Part shown: piece by piece, positions 43,783 through 52,103 of the stretch
Numbering within the stretch: the first letter of the stretch is position 1
Layout: each line of letters begins with the position of its first letter
Assembly: GCF_018263855.1 (NCBI RefSeq)
Contig: NZ_CP073318.1
Coordinates: 4,402,001-4,466,000, forward strand
Reading direction: 5' to 3'
Origin: Kutzneria sp. CA-103260
GTDB lineage: Bacteria > Actinomycetota > Actinomycetes > Mycobacteriales > Pseudonocardiaceae
Length of the DNA: 64,000 bases
The notes under the pieces: generated by a model
What the model was told of the DNA's origin: nothing
What the model saw: only the letters and a program-made list of their open reading frames with translations
Database searches by the model: none
Position numbers and translations under genes: made by a program

Positions 43783-44463
43783 ATGGATGTGATCGAACTG
43801 CTGTGGGGCGAGCCCACCGGACCGCGCCGCGGGCCGAGGCCGACGCTCACGGTGGGCGACCTCGCGCGGGTCGGCATCGAACTGGCCGACGCCGAGGGCC
43901 TCACGGCGGTGACGATGCAGCGGGTCGCCGAGGCGCTGGGCGTGACGAAGATGGCCACGTACCGATACGTGCCCGGCAAGGACGAACTGGTCGCGCTGAT
44001 GGCCGACACCGCGATGGGCGAACCGCCGTCGCTGGACGACATCGAGGGCGGTTGGCGGCCGAAGCTACGGGCCTGGACTTTGGCCATGTACGAACGCATG
44101 CGGGCGCATCCGTGGGCGCTCAGCGCCACCACGGGGCCGCGCGTCACCGGCCCCAACGAGCTCGGCTGGGTCGAACAGGCGCTGGCCGCGCTGGACGGCG
44201 TCGCCCTCAACGGCGGTCAGATGCTCGACGTCGTGGTGACCCTGACCGGGCACATCCGGCTGATCGTCGAGCAGACCGCGAACAACTCGGAGGAGAAGAT
44301 CGTCGCCGGCTGGACCGCGGTGCTGGCCTCCCGCGCCGACCGGTTTCCGCACGTCGTCGCCGCGCTGGCCTCGGCCGCGCGGCACGATTCCCGGGACCAG
44401 GGCCTGGAATTCGGCCTGGACCGCATCCTGGACGGCGTGGAACTGCACCTGGCCAGGCAGTGA
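43783..44463 (+). CDS. TetR-family regulator (TetR_C_1 type)
   Basis: A 226-residue regulator: the N-terminus runs GPRPTLTVGDLARVGIELADAEGLTAVTMQRVAEALGVTKMATYRYVPGKDELVALMAD, the extended-arm HTH of the tetracycline-repressor-like subgroup. A helical ligand domain follows (PWALSATTGPRVTGPNELGWVEQALAAL). It diverges from the flavin monooxygenase and probably represses it until the substrate binds. Confidence 0.9.
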   Translation: MDVIELLWGEPTGPRRGPRPTLTVGDLARVGIELADAEGLTAVTMQRVAEALGVTKMATYRYVPGKDELVALMADTAMGEPPSLDDIEGGWRPKLRAWTLAMYERMRAHPWALSATTGPRVTGPNELGWVEQALAALDGVALNGGQMLDVVVTLTGHIRLIVEQTANNSEEKIVAGWTAVLASRADRFPHVVAALASAARHDSRDQGLEFGLDRILDGVELHLARQ

Positions 44464-44464
44464 C

Positions 44465-44495
44465 GGTTCGGGCGTCCACTGTGGACGCCCGAACC
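44465..44495. terminator. 14-base perfect hairpin between convergent genes
   Basis: GGTTCGGGCGTCCA (44465-44478) pairs with TGGACGCCCGAACC (44482-44495) around CTG, directly after the TetR stop and before the end of the LPMO gene. Confidence 0.87.
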
Positions 44496-44520
44496 AGCCT
44501 GTCTCAGCTCATTTGCCGAC

Positions 44521-45039
44521 TCAGCTCACCTGTAGGTCGATGCAGGAGTAGAAGGCGTTCGCCGTGTCGGCGATGTTCCAGATGGCCAGCACCGTGATCC
44601 GGCCGGTGTGGCCGCTCAGGTTGACCGTGTGCGACACGGTGGCCGGCGGAACCTGGTTGTTGCCACTGAAGTCGCCGACCTTGCTGCCGCCGACGTAGTA
44701 CTCGTAGTTGGTGGTGCGGTGCCGGGCCGTGAACGTCCAGTTGAACGTCACGGACTTGCCGACACTGGCCGCCTTCCACGGCTTGCTGTTGTCGTTGAGC
44801 TCGGCAAACCTTGCCACGCCGCCATTACAGCTGCGCAGACCCTTCGGGCCTTCCACGCTCTGCGGCTCGTACTTGATGTCGCCGCAGGACACCGTGCCGG
44901 CCGCGCACTGGGCCTGCCGGCTGGCCGGCGAGTTGACGTATCCGTGGGCACTGGCCAGTGCCGCCGGGCCGACCACGACGATCAGGGGCGCCGCGATCGC
45001 GCCGATGAGGGCGGCGACCAGCCTTCGATTCATGTTCAT
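44521..45039 (-). CDS. secreted lytic polysaccharide monooxygenase, AA10
   Basis: A 172-residue exported copper enzyme. AAGGAGT precedes ATG 45039. The signal peptide ends ALASA, so the mature protein begins with His-Gly-Tyr, the essential N-terminal histidine of the copper brace. The second histidine is in FTARHRTTNYEYYVGG. CGDIKYEPQSVEG, FAELNDNSKPW and ITVLAIWNIADTANAFYSCIDL complete the single-domain AA10 fold; there is no carbohydrate-binding module. It oxidatively opens crystalline chitin and would help the GH20 and chitosanase enzymes. Confidence 0.93.
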   Translation of the reverse strand: MNMNRRLVAALIGAIAAPLIVVVGPAALASAHGYVNSPASRQAQCAAGTVSCGDIKYEPQSVEGPKGLRSCNGGVARFAELNDNSKPWKAASVGKSVTFNWTFTARHRTTNYEYYVGGSKVGDFSGNNQVPPATVSHTVNLSGHTGRITVLAIWNIADTANAFYSCIDLQVS

Positions 45040-45189
45040 GCCGACTCCTTGCAGGGTGGCCCCGGAAGTGGCGTCGCGAGCGCCAGAGGGGCGGGAGCGG
45101 ACGAAAAGCAACGAAATGTGGTTCAGACCATAGCGACGGCTGCCGATCACCGTCAAGACACGGTCGTTCACACCCCAAGATGGAGCAAA

Positions 45190-45207
45190 GTCGAAAACAT
45201 GTTCGAC
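45190..45207. promoter_or_regulatory. inverted repeat between the LPMO and DUF3040 genes
   Basis: GTCGAA-AACATG-TTCGAC, perfect 6-base arms, within the divergent upstream region of both genes. Candidate operator of unknown factor. Confidence 0.5.
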
Positions 45208-45266
45208 ACAGCCGCCCCGGCCTGGAACAATGGTAGCAGTCAGCCGATCAACAGGCAGGGGGAGCC

Positions 45267-45548
45267 ATGACGCTGCGTGACGATGAGCTGCGATCGCTCG
45301 CGCAGATCGAACGATCGCTCACCGAGACCGACCCACACCTGGCCCGTCGCCTGGCGGAGCTGCGCCCGCTCACCCTCGGCACCGTGCTGGCCATGCTCGG
45401 CGGCTGCGTCGCCATGCACGCCAGCGGCATCGTGATCGCCGTGTCCGGCGCCCAGATCGACTCGCCGGCCACGGTCGTGATCGGCGCCGCCCTGGCCACC
45501 GGCTTCCCGGCGTTAGCCGTCTGGCACCTGTGGTGGCGTCGGCGCTGA
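45267..45548 (+). CDS. DUF3040 membrane protein
   Basis: A 93-residue protein with CAGGGGGAG before ATG 45267. LRDDELRSLAQIERSLTETDPHLARRL is the DUF3040 signature, followed by two predicted membrane spans (LGTVLAMLGGCVAMHASGIVIAV, ATVVIGAALATGFPALAVWHLWW). The family is actinobacterial, usually small, and has no established function. Confidence 0.85.
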   Translation: MTLRDDELRSLAQIERSLTETDPHLARRLAELRPLTLGTVLAMLGGCVAMHASGIVIAVSGAQIDSPATVVIGAALATGFPALAVWHLWWRRR

Positions 45549-45552
45549 GCGC

Positions 45553-45585
45553 GGCTGACCCACCGCTCCCGGCGGTGGGTCAGCC
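45553..45585. terminator. 14-base perfect hairpin overlapping the M15 peptidase stop
   Basis: GGCTGACCCACCGC (45553-45566) pairs with GCGGTGGGTCAGCC (45572-45585) over TCCCG, between the convergent DUF3040 and peptidase genes. Confidence 0.85.
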
Positions 45586-46098
45586 GGCGGCGTTGGGCAG
45601 CTGCGGCGGGCACTGCCCGCCCGGCGCGGTCAGCAGCTCGAAGTGCCACATCTCGTTCGAATAGACCTGGCACAGGCCGTAGTCCGTGCCGTGGCGGCCG
45701 ATCCAGTCGTCGGCGTCGGTCGGCCCGAGATCGACGGCCTTGCCGGTCACGTGCGTCGACTTCTCCGGGGTGTTGACCGATTCCCGGGCCTTGGCCAGTG
45801 ATCCGTACTTCCGCACGGCGTCGTCGAGCAGTTGTTGTTGGTACGCCTTGCTGCGCCAGCCCGAAGTCACCTGCACGGTGATGCCGTGCCGCTGCGCGTC
45901 CCGCGCGGCCTGTCGCACCGCGGCCAGCAGGGCCGGGTCGAGGTTGCGGATCGCCGTGACGGAGGTGTCGAACGGGCTGACGCTGCCGTTGTCCGGGATG
46001 AAACCGTCGGCGTCCCCCAACGGCGCGGCGGCACTGCTGCCGCACGCGGAGGTGAGCAGCACGGCCAGAAAGGCAGCGAGAACCGGACGCAGATCCAA
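45580..46098 (-). CDS. M15/VanY-type D-Ala-D-Ala carboxypeptidase lipoprotein
   Basis: A 172-residue protein starting at TTG 46098 behind GAGAGGGG. A lipoprotein signal ends at LLTSACGSS. The peptidase domain shows ITVQVTSGWRSKAYQQQLLDDAV, the zinc motif STHVTGKAVDLGP (SxHxxGxAxD) and the second motif EMWHFE. It should trim peptidoglycan stem peptides at the cell surface. Whether it affects glycopeptide susceptibility cannot be said. Confidence 0.88.
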   Translation of the reverse strand: MDLRPVLAAFLAVLLTSACGSSAAAPLGDADGFIPDNGSVSPFDTSVTAIRNLDPALLAAVRQAARDAQRHGITVQVTSGWRSKAYQQQLLDDAVRKYGSLAKARESVNTPEKSTHVTGKAVDLGPTDADDWIGRHGTDYGLCQVYSNEMWHFELLTAPGGQCPPQLPNAAG

Positions 46099-46184
46099 CG
46101 GGCACCCCTCTCATTCGACCCGTGGCCCCCACGTTCTCCTGGTTCTGTGACAGTTGTGTGCGCGTGGGCCGACAACACCGCGAC

Positions 46185-46221
46185 GGTCACTCGTTCGTCA
46201 GTGCCGCCGCCTACCGTCGGC
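46185..46221 (+). promoter_or_regulatory. 37-base upstream element shared by both LuxR paralogues (copy 1)
   Basis: Opens GGTCACTCGTTCGTCAGT and closes CGTCGGC four bases before ATG 46226. It aligns without gaps to 50848-50884, with 31 of 37 bases identical, although downstream spacing differs. It is probably the promoter or operator of a duplicated regulatory unit; TACCGT at 46213 could serve as a -10 box of a nearly leaderless transcript. Confidence 0.65.
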
Positions 46222-46225
46222 GGGC

Positions 46226-46879
46226 ATGAACACCGCACTCGCCACCGTGTCCGCGATCGGGTCGCGCGCCGAACAGGTCTTCCCGGTGCGCCTGGCCGTC
46301 GAGGACGCGTTGACGCGGGACGCGGTGGCACAGGCCATCGCCGACCATCCGCGGCTGCACCTCACCGACACGGCCGGGCCGGGCGAGGTGCTGCTGGCCA
46401 TCACCACCGAGGTCACCGACGAGTTGCTGGCCGTCATCACCGGCGACGCCGCCCGCCCGGTGCTGCTGGTCGCGGATCGCCTGGGCGGCCGGCAACTGCT
46501 GCGCAGCCTGCACGCCGGCGTGGTCAGCTTCCTGCCCCGCCGCTCCACCGACCTGGTCACCATCACCAGAGCCCTGGTCACCACCGCCGAGGGCGGTTCG
46601 GTGCTGCCGCCCTCGGCGGCCCGGCTGCTGGTGGACCACCTACGGCGCATCGACCACATGCTCATCACCACCACCGGCTACGGCGCCGCCGGCCTCGACG
46701 CCCGCGAGGTCGCCGTGCTGCGCCTGGTCGCCCAGGGCGCGGAAAACGCCGACATCGCCCGTGAACTGCGGTACTCCGAGCACACCATCAAGCGCATCCT
46801 CAAGGACCTGCTGAGCCGCCACAACCTCCGCAACCGCGCCCACGCGGTGGCCTACGCCCTGAAAATCGGGGCCATCTAA
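46226..46879 (+). CDS. LuxR-type transcriptional regulator, paralogue A
   Basis: A 217-residue regulator. The C-terminal LuxR/GerE HTH is LDAREVAVLRLVAQGAENADIARELRYSEHTIKRILKDLLSRHNLRNRAHAVAYAL. The N-terminal 140 residues are receiver-like in layout (VRLAVEDALTRDAVAQAIADHPRLHLTD, LLVADRLGGRQLLRSLHAGVVSFLPR), but the phosphoacceptor aspartate pocket is not convincing. It may be an atypical, phosphorylation-independent regulator. A paralogue with the same upstream sequence is at 50914. It ends 9 bases before the convergent SARP gene. Confidence 0.88.
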   Translation: MNTALATVSAIGSRAEQVFPVRLAVEDALTRDAVAQAIADHPRLHLTDTAGPGEVLLAITTEVTDELLAVITGDAARPVLLVADRLGGRQLLRSLHAGVVSFLPRRSTDLVTITRALVTTAEGGSVLPPSAARLLVDHLRRIDHMLITTTGYGAAGLDAREVAVLRLVAQGAENADIARELRYSEHTIKRILKDLLSRHNLRNRAHAVAYALKIGAI

Positions 46880-46888
46880 GGGGAATCT

Positions 46889-49213
46889 CTACTCCAGCGC
46901 GGAAGCCAGGCGGGCACGGACCACTTCGGCCTCGAACAGGCCGAGGTCCGCACCGGCGTCGAGCAGGTACCGGAGCAGGATCTTGGTGTCGTCGGGCAGC
47001 GGACCGCCTTCCACCCCCAGGCGGGTTTCCAGGATCTGCCAGGCCTCGGTGAGCACGATGCCGGCGGTTTTCCTGTCACCACGGGATTCCTCGACGCCGG
47101 CCAGGCCGATCAGGGTGATGATCACCCGCTTGGGGTCGTCCACCTCCTTGCCGACGATGAGGGATTCCCTATACAGGGTCACAGCTTCGTCGAACCGGCC
47201 GGTGCACTGGGAGACGCCGGCCAGGCCCATCAGCAGCCGGGCCCGGGGTCCCGGGTCGACCGCCCTGGCCAGGCTGAGCCGGACGCTGTCCTCCCAGTCC
47301 TGCAACAGCCCCCGCCGAAGATAGAAGCGCTGCATGGGAATGGTGAGCCGCCACGGCTCGTCGACCTGCCGGATGAGGGTCTCGACCACCTCGTACTCGG
47401 CGGTGTACCAGGCGACGGCCTCCCGCTCGTTGCGGGCCGCGGCCAGGCTGTCGTGGGCCCACTGCGCGCCCTGCACGTAGTGCTCGACCATCCGGGTCCG
47501 GGCGGCGGTCCGGGCGGCGTCGGAGTCGATCTCCTGGCTGAGGTCGTGGGCGTAGGCCATCACGAGCCCGTGCGCGCGGTACCGGCCGGGCCGCGGCTGG
47601 TCGACGAGCCACGAGTCGACGAGTTCGGCCAGGGCGGCCTCGGCGGTCGGCGGGTCGACGTCGAGCAGCCGGGCCGTGACGGGAGCCGAGAAGCCGTCGA
47701 GGGGATGCAGGCCCAGCAACCGGAACAGCCGCGCGGCGTCCGCGCCGAGCCGTTCGTACGACCACGAGAACACGGTCCGCAGGCCGCTGCCGCCGAACAC
47801 GGTGGTCAGGTCGTCGACCACCGAGGCCAGGGTGAAGCCGGGATTCATCAGCAGCCGCGCGGCGACCAGCGACAGGGCCAGCGGCAGCCCGCCGCAGGCC
47901 TGCACGATCCGTTCGGCCGCAACCGGTTCCGCGTCGATCCGGGCGGCCCCGAGGCGGCGGGTGAGCAATTCCCGCGACTGCCCGGGGTCCAGCATGCCGA
48001 CGGACACCACACCCACCTTGCCTACCTCGGACAACCCCGGCAACCTCCGCTTGCACGTCACCACCACCAGCGCACCGGGCGCCGCCAGCCCCCGCACCTG
48101 CTCGACGCGGCACGCGCCGTCCACGACCACCAGCAGCTCCTTGCCGGCGGTCATCCGCCGGTACTCGGCGACCAGCTCGTCCAGGCTCTCCGGCACCTGG
48201 TCGGCCGGCAGCCCCAGGGCCCGCAGGAACGACCGCAGCATCGGCACGGCGCTGTCCGGGCCGGTATGGTGCAGGTTCACGTACAGCTGGCCGTCGCGGA
48301 AGCGATGGCGGCTGCGCTGCGCCCAGCGAACGGCCAAAGTGGACTTTCCCGCGCCGGGCATACCTTCCAGACAAAGGACTTCCACCGACTCGTCGGCCCA
48401 GCGGTCCATGGCCGCGAGCTCGTCGTCGCGGCCGGCGAAGGACCGCACGTCGGCCGGCAGCTGGGCCGGCCGCAGCACGGCGGCCCGCACGTCGGCCATC
48501 CGCAGCGCGGCCCGCAGCTCCTTGCCGGGGTCGATGCCGAGTTGGTCGACGAGCCGCTGCGCGATGTCCCGGTAGACATCCTCGGCGGCACCCGGCTGCC
48601 CGAGCGCCACCAGCAACCGCATCAACCGCACGTGCAGCGCTTCATCCAACGGCATCCAGCCGGCGACCCGCCGCACCCCGGCCAGCACCACTTCGGGACG
48701 CCCGAGGGCAAGCGCTCGGTCGGCGGCGGCCCGGGCGGCGTCGGCGATCTCGTGATCGACTTCGGCGAACACCGGATGCGACCGGCCCACCTCGGCGGCG
48801 CAGCGGCCCCGCACCAGCTCCAGGGCGGCCACGTAGTCGTCGAGACCGGCCGACATGTTGGCCCGCGCGACGAGTGCACGGAATCGGGACAGGTCGCACG
48901 CGTCGGGGTCGACGAGCAGCTCGTAGCCACCGGCCTGCCTGGTCAGCAGCTCGCCCTGACGGCGGGTGGTCAGCCCCGGCTCCAGGGCCCGGCGCAGCGC
49001 GCCGACGTAGCGGTGCACGAGGTTGGCGGCACTGGTCGGGGCCCGCTCGCCCCACACCAGGTCGATCAGCTCCGACTGCCCGGCCGGCTTGCCCGCCTTG
49101 GCCAGCAGCAGGGCCAGCACGGCACGCTGCTGCGGCGGGCCCAGCTCGACGGGATCGCCGTCGCGGGCGGCCGTCACCGGACCGAGCACCGTGAACGTCA
49201 ACACCCCCGCCAT
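46889..49213 (-). CDS. AfsR-type SARP regulator with NB-ARC ATPase, copy A
   Basis: A 774-residue protein. Residues 5-95 are the OmpR-like DNA-binding domain (FTVLGPVTAARDGDPVELGPPQQRAVLALLLAKAG, LVWGERAPTSAANLVHRYVGALRRALE). Residues 100-245 are the BTAD. An NB-ARC ATPase follows with Walker A CLEGMPGAGKSTLAVRW and Walker B LLVVVDGA, then a helical repeat region. AfsR-type proteins activate specialised-metabolite genes. The promoter region overlaps the end of the P450 gene and carries two palindromes. Confidence 0.93.
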   Translation of the reverse strand: MAGVLTFTVLGPVTAARDGDPVELGPPQQRAVLALLLAKAGKPAGQSELIDLVWGERAPTSAANLVHRYVGALRRALEPGLTTRRQGELLTRQAGGYELLVDPDACDLSRFRALVARANMSAGLDDYVAALELVRGRCAAEVGRSHPVFAEVDHEIADAARAAADRALALGRPEVVLAGVRRVAGWMPLDEALHVRLMRLLVALGQPGAAEDVYRDIAQRLVDQLGIDPGKELRAALRMADVRAAVLRPAQLPADVRSFAGRDDELAAMDRWADESVEVLCLEGMPGAGKSTLAVRWAQRSRHRFRDGQLYVNLHHTGPDSAVPMLRSFLRALGLPADQVPESLDELVAEYRRMTAGKELLVVVDGACRVEQVRGLAAPGALVVVTCKRRLPGLSEVGKVGVVSVGMLDPGQSRELLTRRLGAARIDAEPVAAERIVQACGGLPLALSLVAARLLMNPGFTLASVVDDLTTVFGGSGLRTVFSWSYERLGADAARLFRLLGLHPLDGFSAPVTARLLDVDPPTAEAALAELVDSWLVDQPRPGRYRAHGLVMAYAHDLSQEIDSDAARTAARTRMVEHYVQGAQWAHDSLAAARNEREAVAWYTAEYEVVETLIRQVDEPWRLTIPMQRFYLRRGLLQDWEDSVRLSLARAVDPGPRARLLMGLAGVSQCTGRFDEAVTLYRESLIVGKEVDDPKRVIITLIGLAGVEESRGDRKTAGIVLTEAWQILETRLGVEGGPLPDDTKILLRYLLDAGADLGLFEAEVVRARLASALE

Positions 49214-49239
49214 TCTAGGACGGTCACCGGCCGGGATAG

Positions 49240-49261
49240 TCAGCAGTGCTGACGATCGTCA
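49240..49261. promoter_or_regulatory. two overlapping perfect palindromes upstream of the SARP gene
   Basis: TCAGCA-G-TGCTGA (49240-49252) overlaps TGACGATCGTCA (49250-49261), which covers the P450 stop codon. CGATCGTCAG recurs in the upstream element of LuxR paralogue B (50855-50864), suggesting a shared regulator. Confidence 0.6.
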
Positions 49262-50338
49262 CCAGTGCACGGGCAGCGCCCGCAATCCGTGCACCGGCGA
49301 CCGGTCCGTGAACACCAGCTCGGCCCGCGGCTTGGCCAGCCGCATCCGTGGATGCGGGCCGAACAGCGCGCTCAGGCCCTCCTGGAGCAGCACCCGGGCG
49401 AGCTGGCTGCCGGCGCACTGGTGCGGGCCGTAGCCGAAAGCGAGATGCGCTCGGGAAATCGGGCGGACGAGGCGCAGCTCGTCCGGGTGGTGGAAGACCT
49501 CGGGATCGCGGTTGGCCGAGCTCACCGACACCACCACGCACTCCCCCTCGCGCACCAGCTGATCCCCGACCCGCACGTGCTCGGTGGCGTAGCGGGTGAT
49601 GCCGTGCTGAACCACCGACAGGTAACGCAGCAGCTCCTCGACCGCGACCGTCACGGCGACCTCGCCCTCGGTCAGCGACGCCACCCGGCGCGGATCGTCC
49701 AGCAGCACCAGGGCGCTCAGCGACAGCATGCCGACCGACGTCTCATAGCCGGCCAGCAGCGCCGCCACCGCGAGGTCGACCATCTCCGCGGTCGACGGCG
49801 GCTCCGGCAGCACCGCAGCCTGCCGCAGGAAACCGCTGATCAAATCGGTCGTCGGGGTGCGCCGCCGCTGCTCGACCACGTCGGCCAGCCGCGGCCGCAG
49901 CGCGGCGGCGTCCGGCGGGAAACCGTCGGGCAGGCCGACGAGCTCGCCGAGGACCTGGCCGGCCAGCGGCCGGGCGTAGTCGGCGACGAGGTCGGCCGGC
50001 GACTCCAGGGCTTCGGACCGGTCCTCGGCCATCGCGCGGACGCGTGGCCGCCAACCGTCAGCCCGCCTGATCGTCAGCTCCGGCACCAGTAGCCGGCGCA
50101 GGCGGGCGTGCTGATCGCCGTCCGAGTCAAGCAGACCACTCGCCGCGCCCGGCCCGTGGGCGCTGAACCGCCGGTCGGCCAGCACGTGGCGCGCGTCCTC
50201 GTGCCGAGTGACCAGCCAGGCCGGCGTGCCCGCAGGTGTGAGCACCAGCGACACCGGCTCGTCACGCCGCAGCCGGCTGAGCTCGGCCGGCGGGTCGTAC
50301 GGGCAGTGCTCGGGCCTGCCCAAAGGCATCGTGTTCAT
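49259..50338 (-). CDS. compact cytochrome P450
   Basis: A 359-residue P450, about 40 residues shorter than usual, chiefly in the N-terminal and F-G regions. The I helix is AALLAGYETSVGML, the K helix EELLR, and the heme motif FGYGPHQCAGSQLAR with the ligand Cys about residue 308. It starts at ATG 50338, overlapping the thioesterase-like stop by four bases. It probably hydroxylates a small metabolite of the locus controlled by the flanking LuxR and SARP regulators. Confidence 0.9.
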   Translation of the reverse strand: MNTMPLGRPEHCPYDPPAELSRLRRDEPVSLVLTPAGTPAWLVTRHEDARHVLADRRFSAHGPGAASGLLDSDGDQHARLRRLLVPELTIRRADGWRPRVRAMAEDRSEALESPADLVADYARPLAGQVLGELVGLPDGFPPDAAALRPRLADVVEQRRRTPTTDLISGFLRQAAVLPEPPSTAEMVDLAVAALLAGYETSVGMLSLSALVLLDDPRRVASLTEGEVAVTVAVEELLRYLSVVQHGITRYATEHVRVGDQLVREGECVVVSVSSANRDPEVFHHPDELRLVRPISRAHLAFGYGPHQCAGSQLARVLLQEGLSALFGPHPRMRLAKPRAELVFTDRSPVHGLRALPVHW

Positions 50339-50745
50339 CGGGTCCTCTCCTCCGCAGACACCACGAGGCAGGTGGCGGACGCGGTGGCCAGCACGCCGCC
50401 GGCCACGTCGCAGACGTCGGCCTCGGCGAACCGGACCTGGTGGCCGGACTCCCGGACCCAGCCGCGGACGTACACCTCGCCGGCGGTCGGCGGCACCGGT
50501 CGCAGGTAGCTGACCCGCAGGTCGAGCAGCACGTGGTCGCCGTCGGGGCGGAGCGTGCTGCGGATCGCGAAGCCCAGCACCGCCTCGATCAGCCCGGCCA
50601 GCGCGCGGGCGGCCCGGGGCACCGCGGCGATCACCACGTCGCCCTCCTCCACACACACCCAGCGCGGCTGGCCGCCCGCCGGCAGCGGCGGGTGCGACGT
50701 CGTCCGCAGCACGTCCAGGCCGGACTGCCGTTCGACCGCCTCCAT
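50335..50745 (-). CDS. PaaI-type hotdog thioesterase
   Basis: A 136-residue hotdog-fold protein with GGGAGGAG before ATG 50745. VIAAVPRAARALAGLIEAVLGFAIRSTLRPDGDHVLLDLRVSYLRPVPPTAGEVYVRGWVRESGHQVRFAEADV follows the PaaI/YdiI pattern of helix and strands, though the usual catalytic Asp/Glu near the first helix is not obvious. It may release acyl groups from CoA or carrier proteins. It is co-translated with the P450 and divergent from LuxR paralogue B. Confidence 0.78.
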   Translation of the reverse strand: MEAVERQSGLDVLRTTSHPPLPAGGQPRWVCVEEGDVVIAAVPRAARALAGLIEAVLGFAIRSTLRPDGDHVLLDLRVSYLRPVPPTAGEVYVRGWVRESGHQVRFAEADVCDVAGGVLATASATCLVVSAEERTR

Positions 50746-50847
50746 CGGCTCCTCCCGTGGTCCGACCTCGATCAGGCCACAGCCGAAGCGGGTCCGGACA
50801 GCTCCCGCGACCAACGGGTCGCCGATTCGACACTCCGGGTGCGGCGC

Positions 50848-50884
50848 GGTCACTCGATCGTCAGTTCCGGTGACTAACGTCGGC
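50848..50884 (+). promoter_or_regulatory. 37-base upstream element shared by both LuxR paralogues (copy 2)
   Basis: Opens GGTCACTCGATCGTCAGT and closes CGTCGGC, 29 bases before ATG 50914. Gap-free alignment to 46185-46221 with 31 of 37 identical bases. Confidence 0.65.
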
Positions 50885-50913
50885 GCCGTCGCCTGGGAGA
50901 ACTGGAGAACGCG

Positions 50914-51525
50914 ATGGACGCCGCGCTGCGGGAGGATCCGACGGTGTGGTTCACGATGCTCGGCGACGACGTGCTCGCCGCCGAGGGCGTCGCCGCCGCC
51001 GACGCTCGGCTGCGCTTCGCCGCCGGGCCCGACCGCGCCGACGCGCTGCTCGCCGTGACCATGGATCTCACCGACGAGCTGGCGTCGATCCTCCTGCGGG
51101 CCGCCGCTTCCCGCCGCCGGCCGGCGATCCTCGTCGTCACCCGGTCCGTCGCCGGCGAGCCGCTCACCCGGGAGCTCTCGTCCGGCCCCGTCCGGCTGCT
51201 CCCCCGCCGCGACGCCACCACCTCGGGCATCGCCGCCCTGCTGCACCGGATCGCCACCGAACGCACCACGACCGACGAGCCGGCCGTGCACCTCGCCCGC
51301 CTGCTCGCCGAGCTCCGCCGCGAAGGCGGCCCTCGTGGCCTGGACGAACGGGAGGCCCGGCTGCTCGTCCTGCTGTCCGACGGCGCCGACACCGCGGCCA
51401 TCGCCCGGGACCTGCACTGCTCAAGCCACACCGTGAAACGCCTGGTGCGCGAGCTCATGCAGCGCTACCAGGCCCGCAACCGCGCCCACGTGGTCGCCCA
51501 CGCCCTGCAGACCGGCCTGATCTGA
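50914..51525 (+). CDS. LuxR-type transcriptional regulator, paralogue B
   Basis: A 203-residue regulator with the same design as the gene at 46226. Its LuxR HTH is LDEREARLLVLLSDGADTAAIARDLHCSSHTVKRLVRELMQRYQARNRAHVVAHAL, and its receiver-like N-terminus lacks a clear phosphorylation site. Shared internal words such as TDEL and the matching upstream element show a duplication. GGAGAAC lies before ATG 50914. It diverges from the thioesterase-P450 operon and may regulate it. Confidence 0.88.
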   Translation: MDAALREDPTVWFTMLGDDVLAAEGVAAADARLRFAAGPDRADALLAVTMDLTDELASILLRAAASRRRPAILVVTRSVAGEPLTRELSSGPVRLLPRRDATTSGIAALLHRIATERTTTDEPAVHLARLLAELRREGGPRGLDEREARLLVLLSDGADTAAIARDLHCSSHTVKRLVRELMQRYQARNRAHVVAHALQTGLI

Positions 51526-51670
51526 CCTCGCGAGTCCCGCTCTCGGGCAACCGAAACACCGGTTCGAGACGCGCGTCTCACTCCGTCGCGTGATTCGGGC
51601 CCGAGTCGCGTTCCGGTCGGCGAGTTGGTCCGTCACACCGCTGCAAGCACGAGCGGAAGGAGCGACGGCC

Positions 51671-52084
51671 ATGAGCACTGCACCAGTCATCATCGAGGTC
51701 GAGACCGTCATGGGTCTGCGGGGCCTGCTCGGCGGCGCCGTCCCGGTGCCCGCCGCACTGCGCTACGACCCCAGCGACCCGTACGCGGTGACCGCGACGT
51801 TCCACCACGGCCAGGGCGAGGTCAGCTGGATCTTCGCCCGGGACCTGCTCGCCGACGGCCTGCTCGCCCCCAGTGGGGACGGGGACCTGCACATCAACCC
51901 CGTCGCCGGCTCCGACATGGTCCTGTTCGTGCTGACCTCCCCCGACGGGGCCGCCGTCATGGAGGCCTCCGCCGGCGAACTGGCCGACTTCCTCGACCTG
52001 AGTTACGACCAGGTCCCGCCCGGCGCCGAGTGGGACCAGGTCGACTTCGACCGCGAACTGGCTGCGCTGGCAACGCCTCGGTGA
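51671..52084 (+). CDS. SsgA-like sporulation/cell-division protein (SALP)
   Basis: A 137-residue protein with GGAAGGAG before ATG 51671. The family pattern is clear: LRYDPSDPYAVTATFHHGQGEVSWIFARDLLADGLLAPSGDGDLHINP, then VLFVLTSPDGAAVMEASAGELADFLDLSYDQVPPGAE. SsgA-like proteins of sporulating actinomycetes help position the divisome or remodel peptidoglycan during septation, and most genomes hold several. This supports a sporulating actinomycete host. Confidence 0.92.
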   Translation: MSTAPVIIEVETVMGLRGLLGGAVPVPAALRYDPSDPYAVTATFHHGQGEVSWIFARDLLADGLLAPSGDGDLHINPVAGSDMVLFVLTSPDGAAVMEASAGELADFLDLSYDQVPPGAEWDQVDFDRELAALATPR

Positions 52085-52103
52085 CCGCCGCGCCGCACTC
52101 CGG

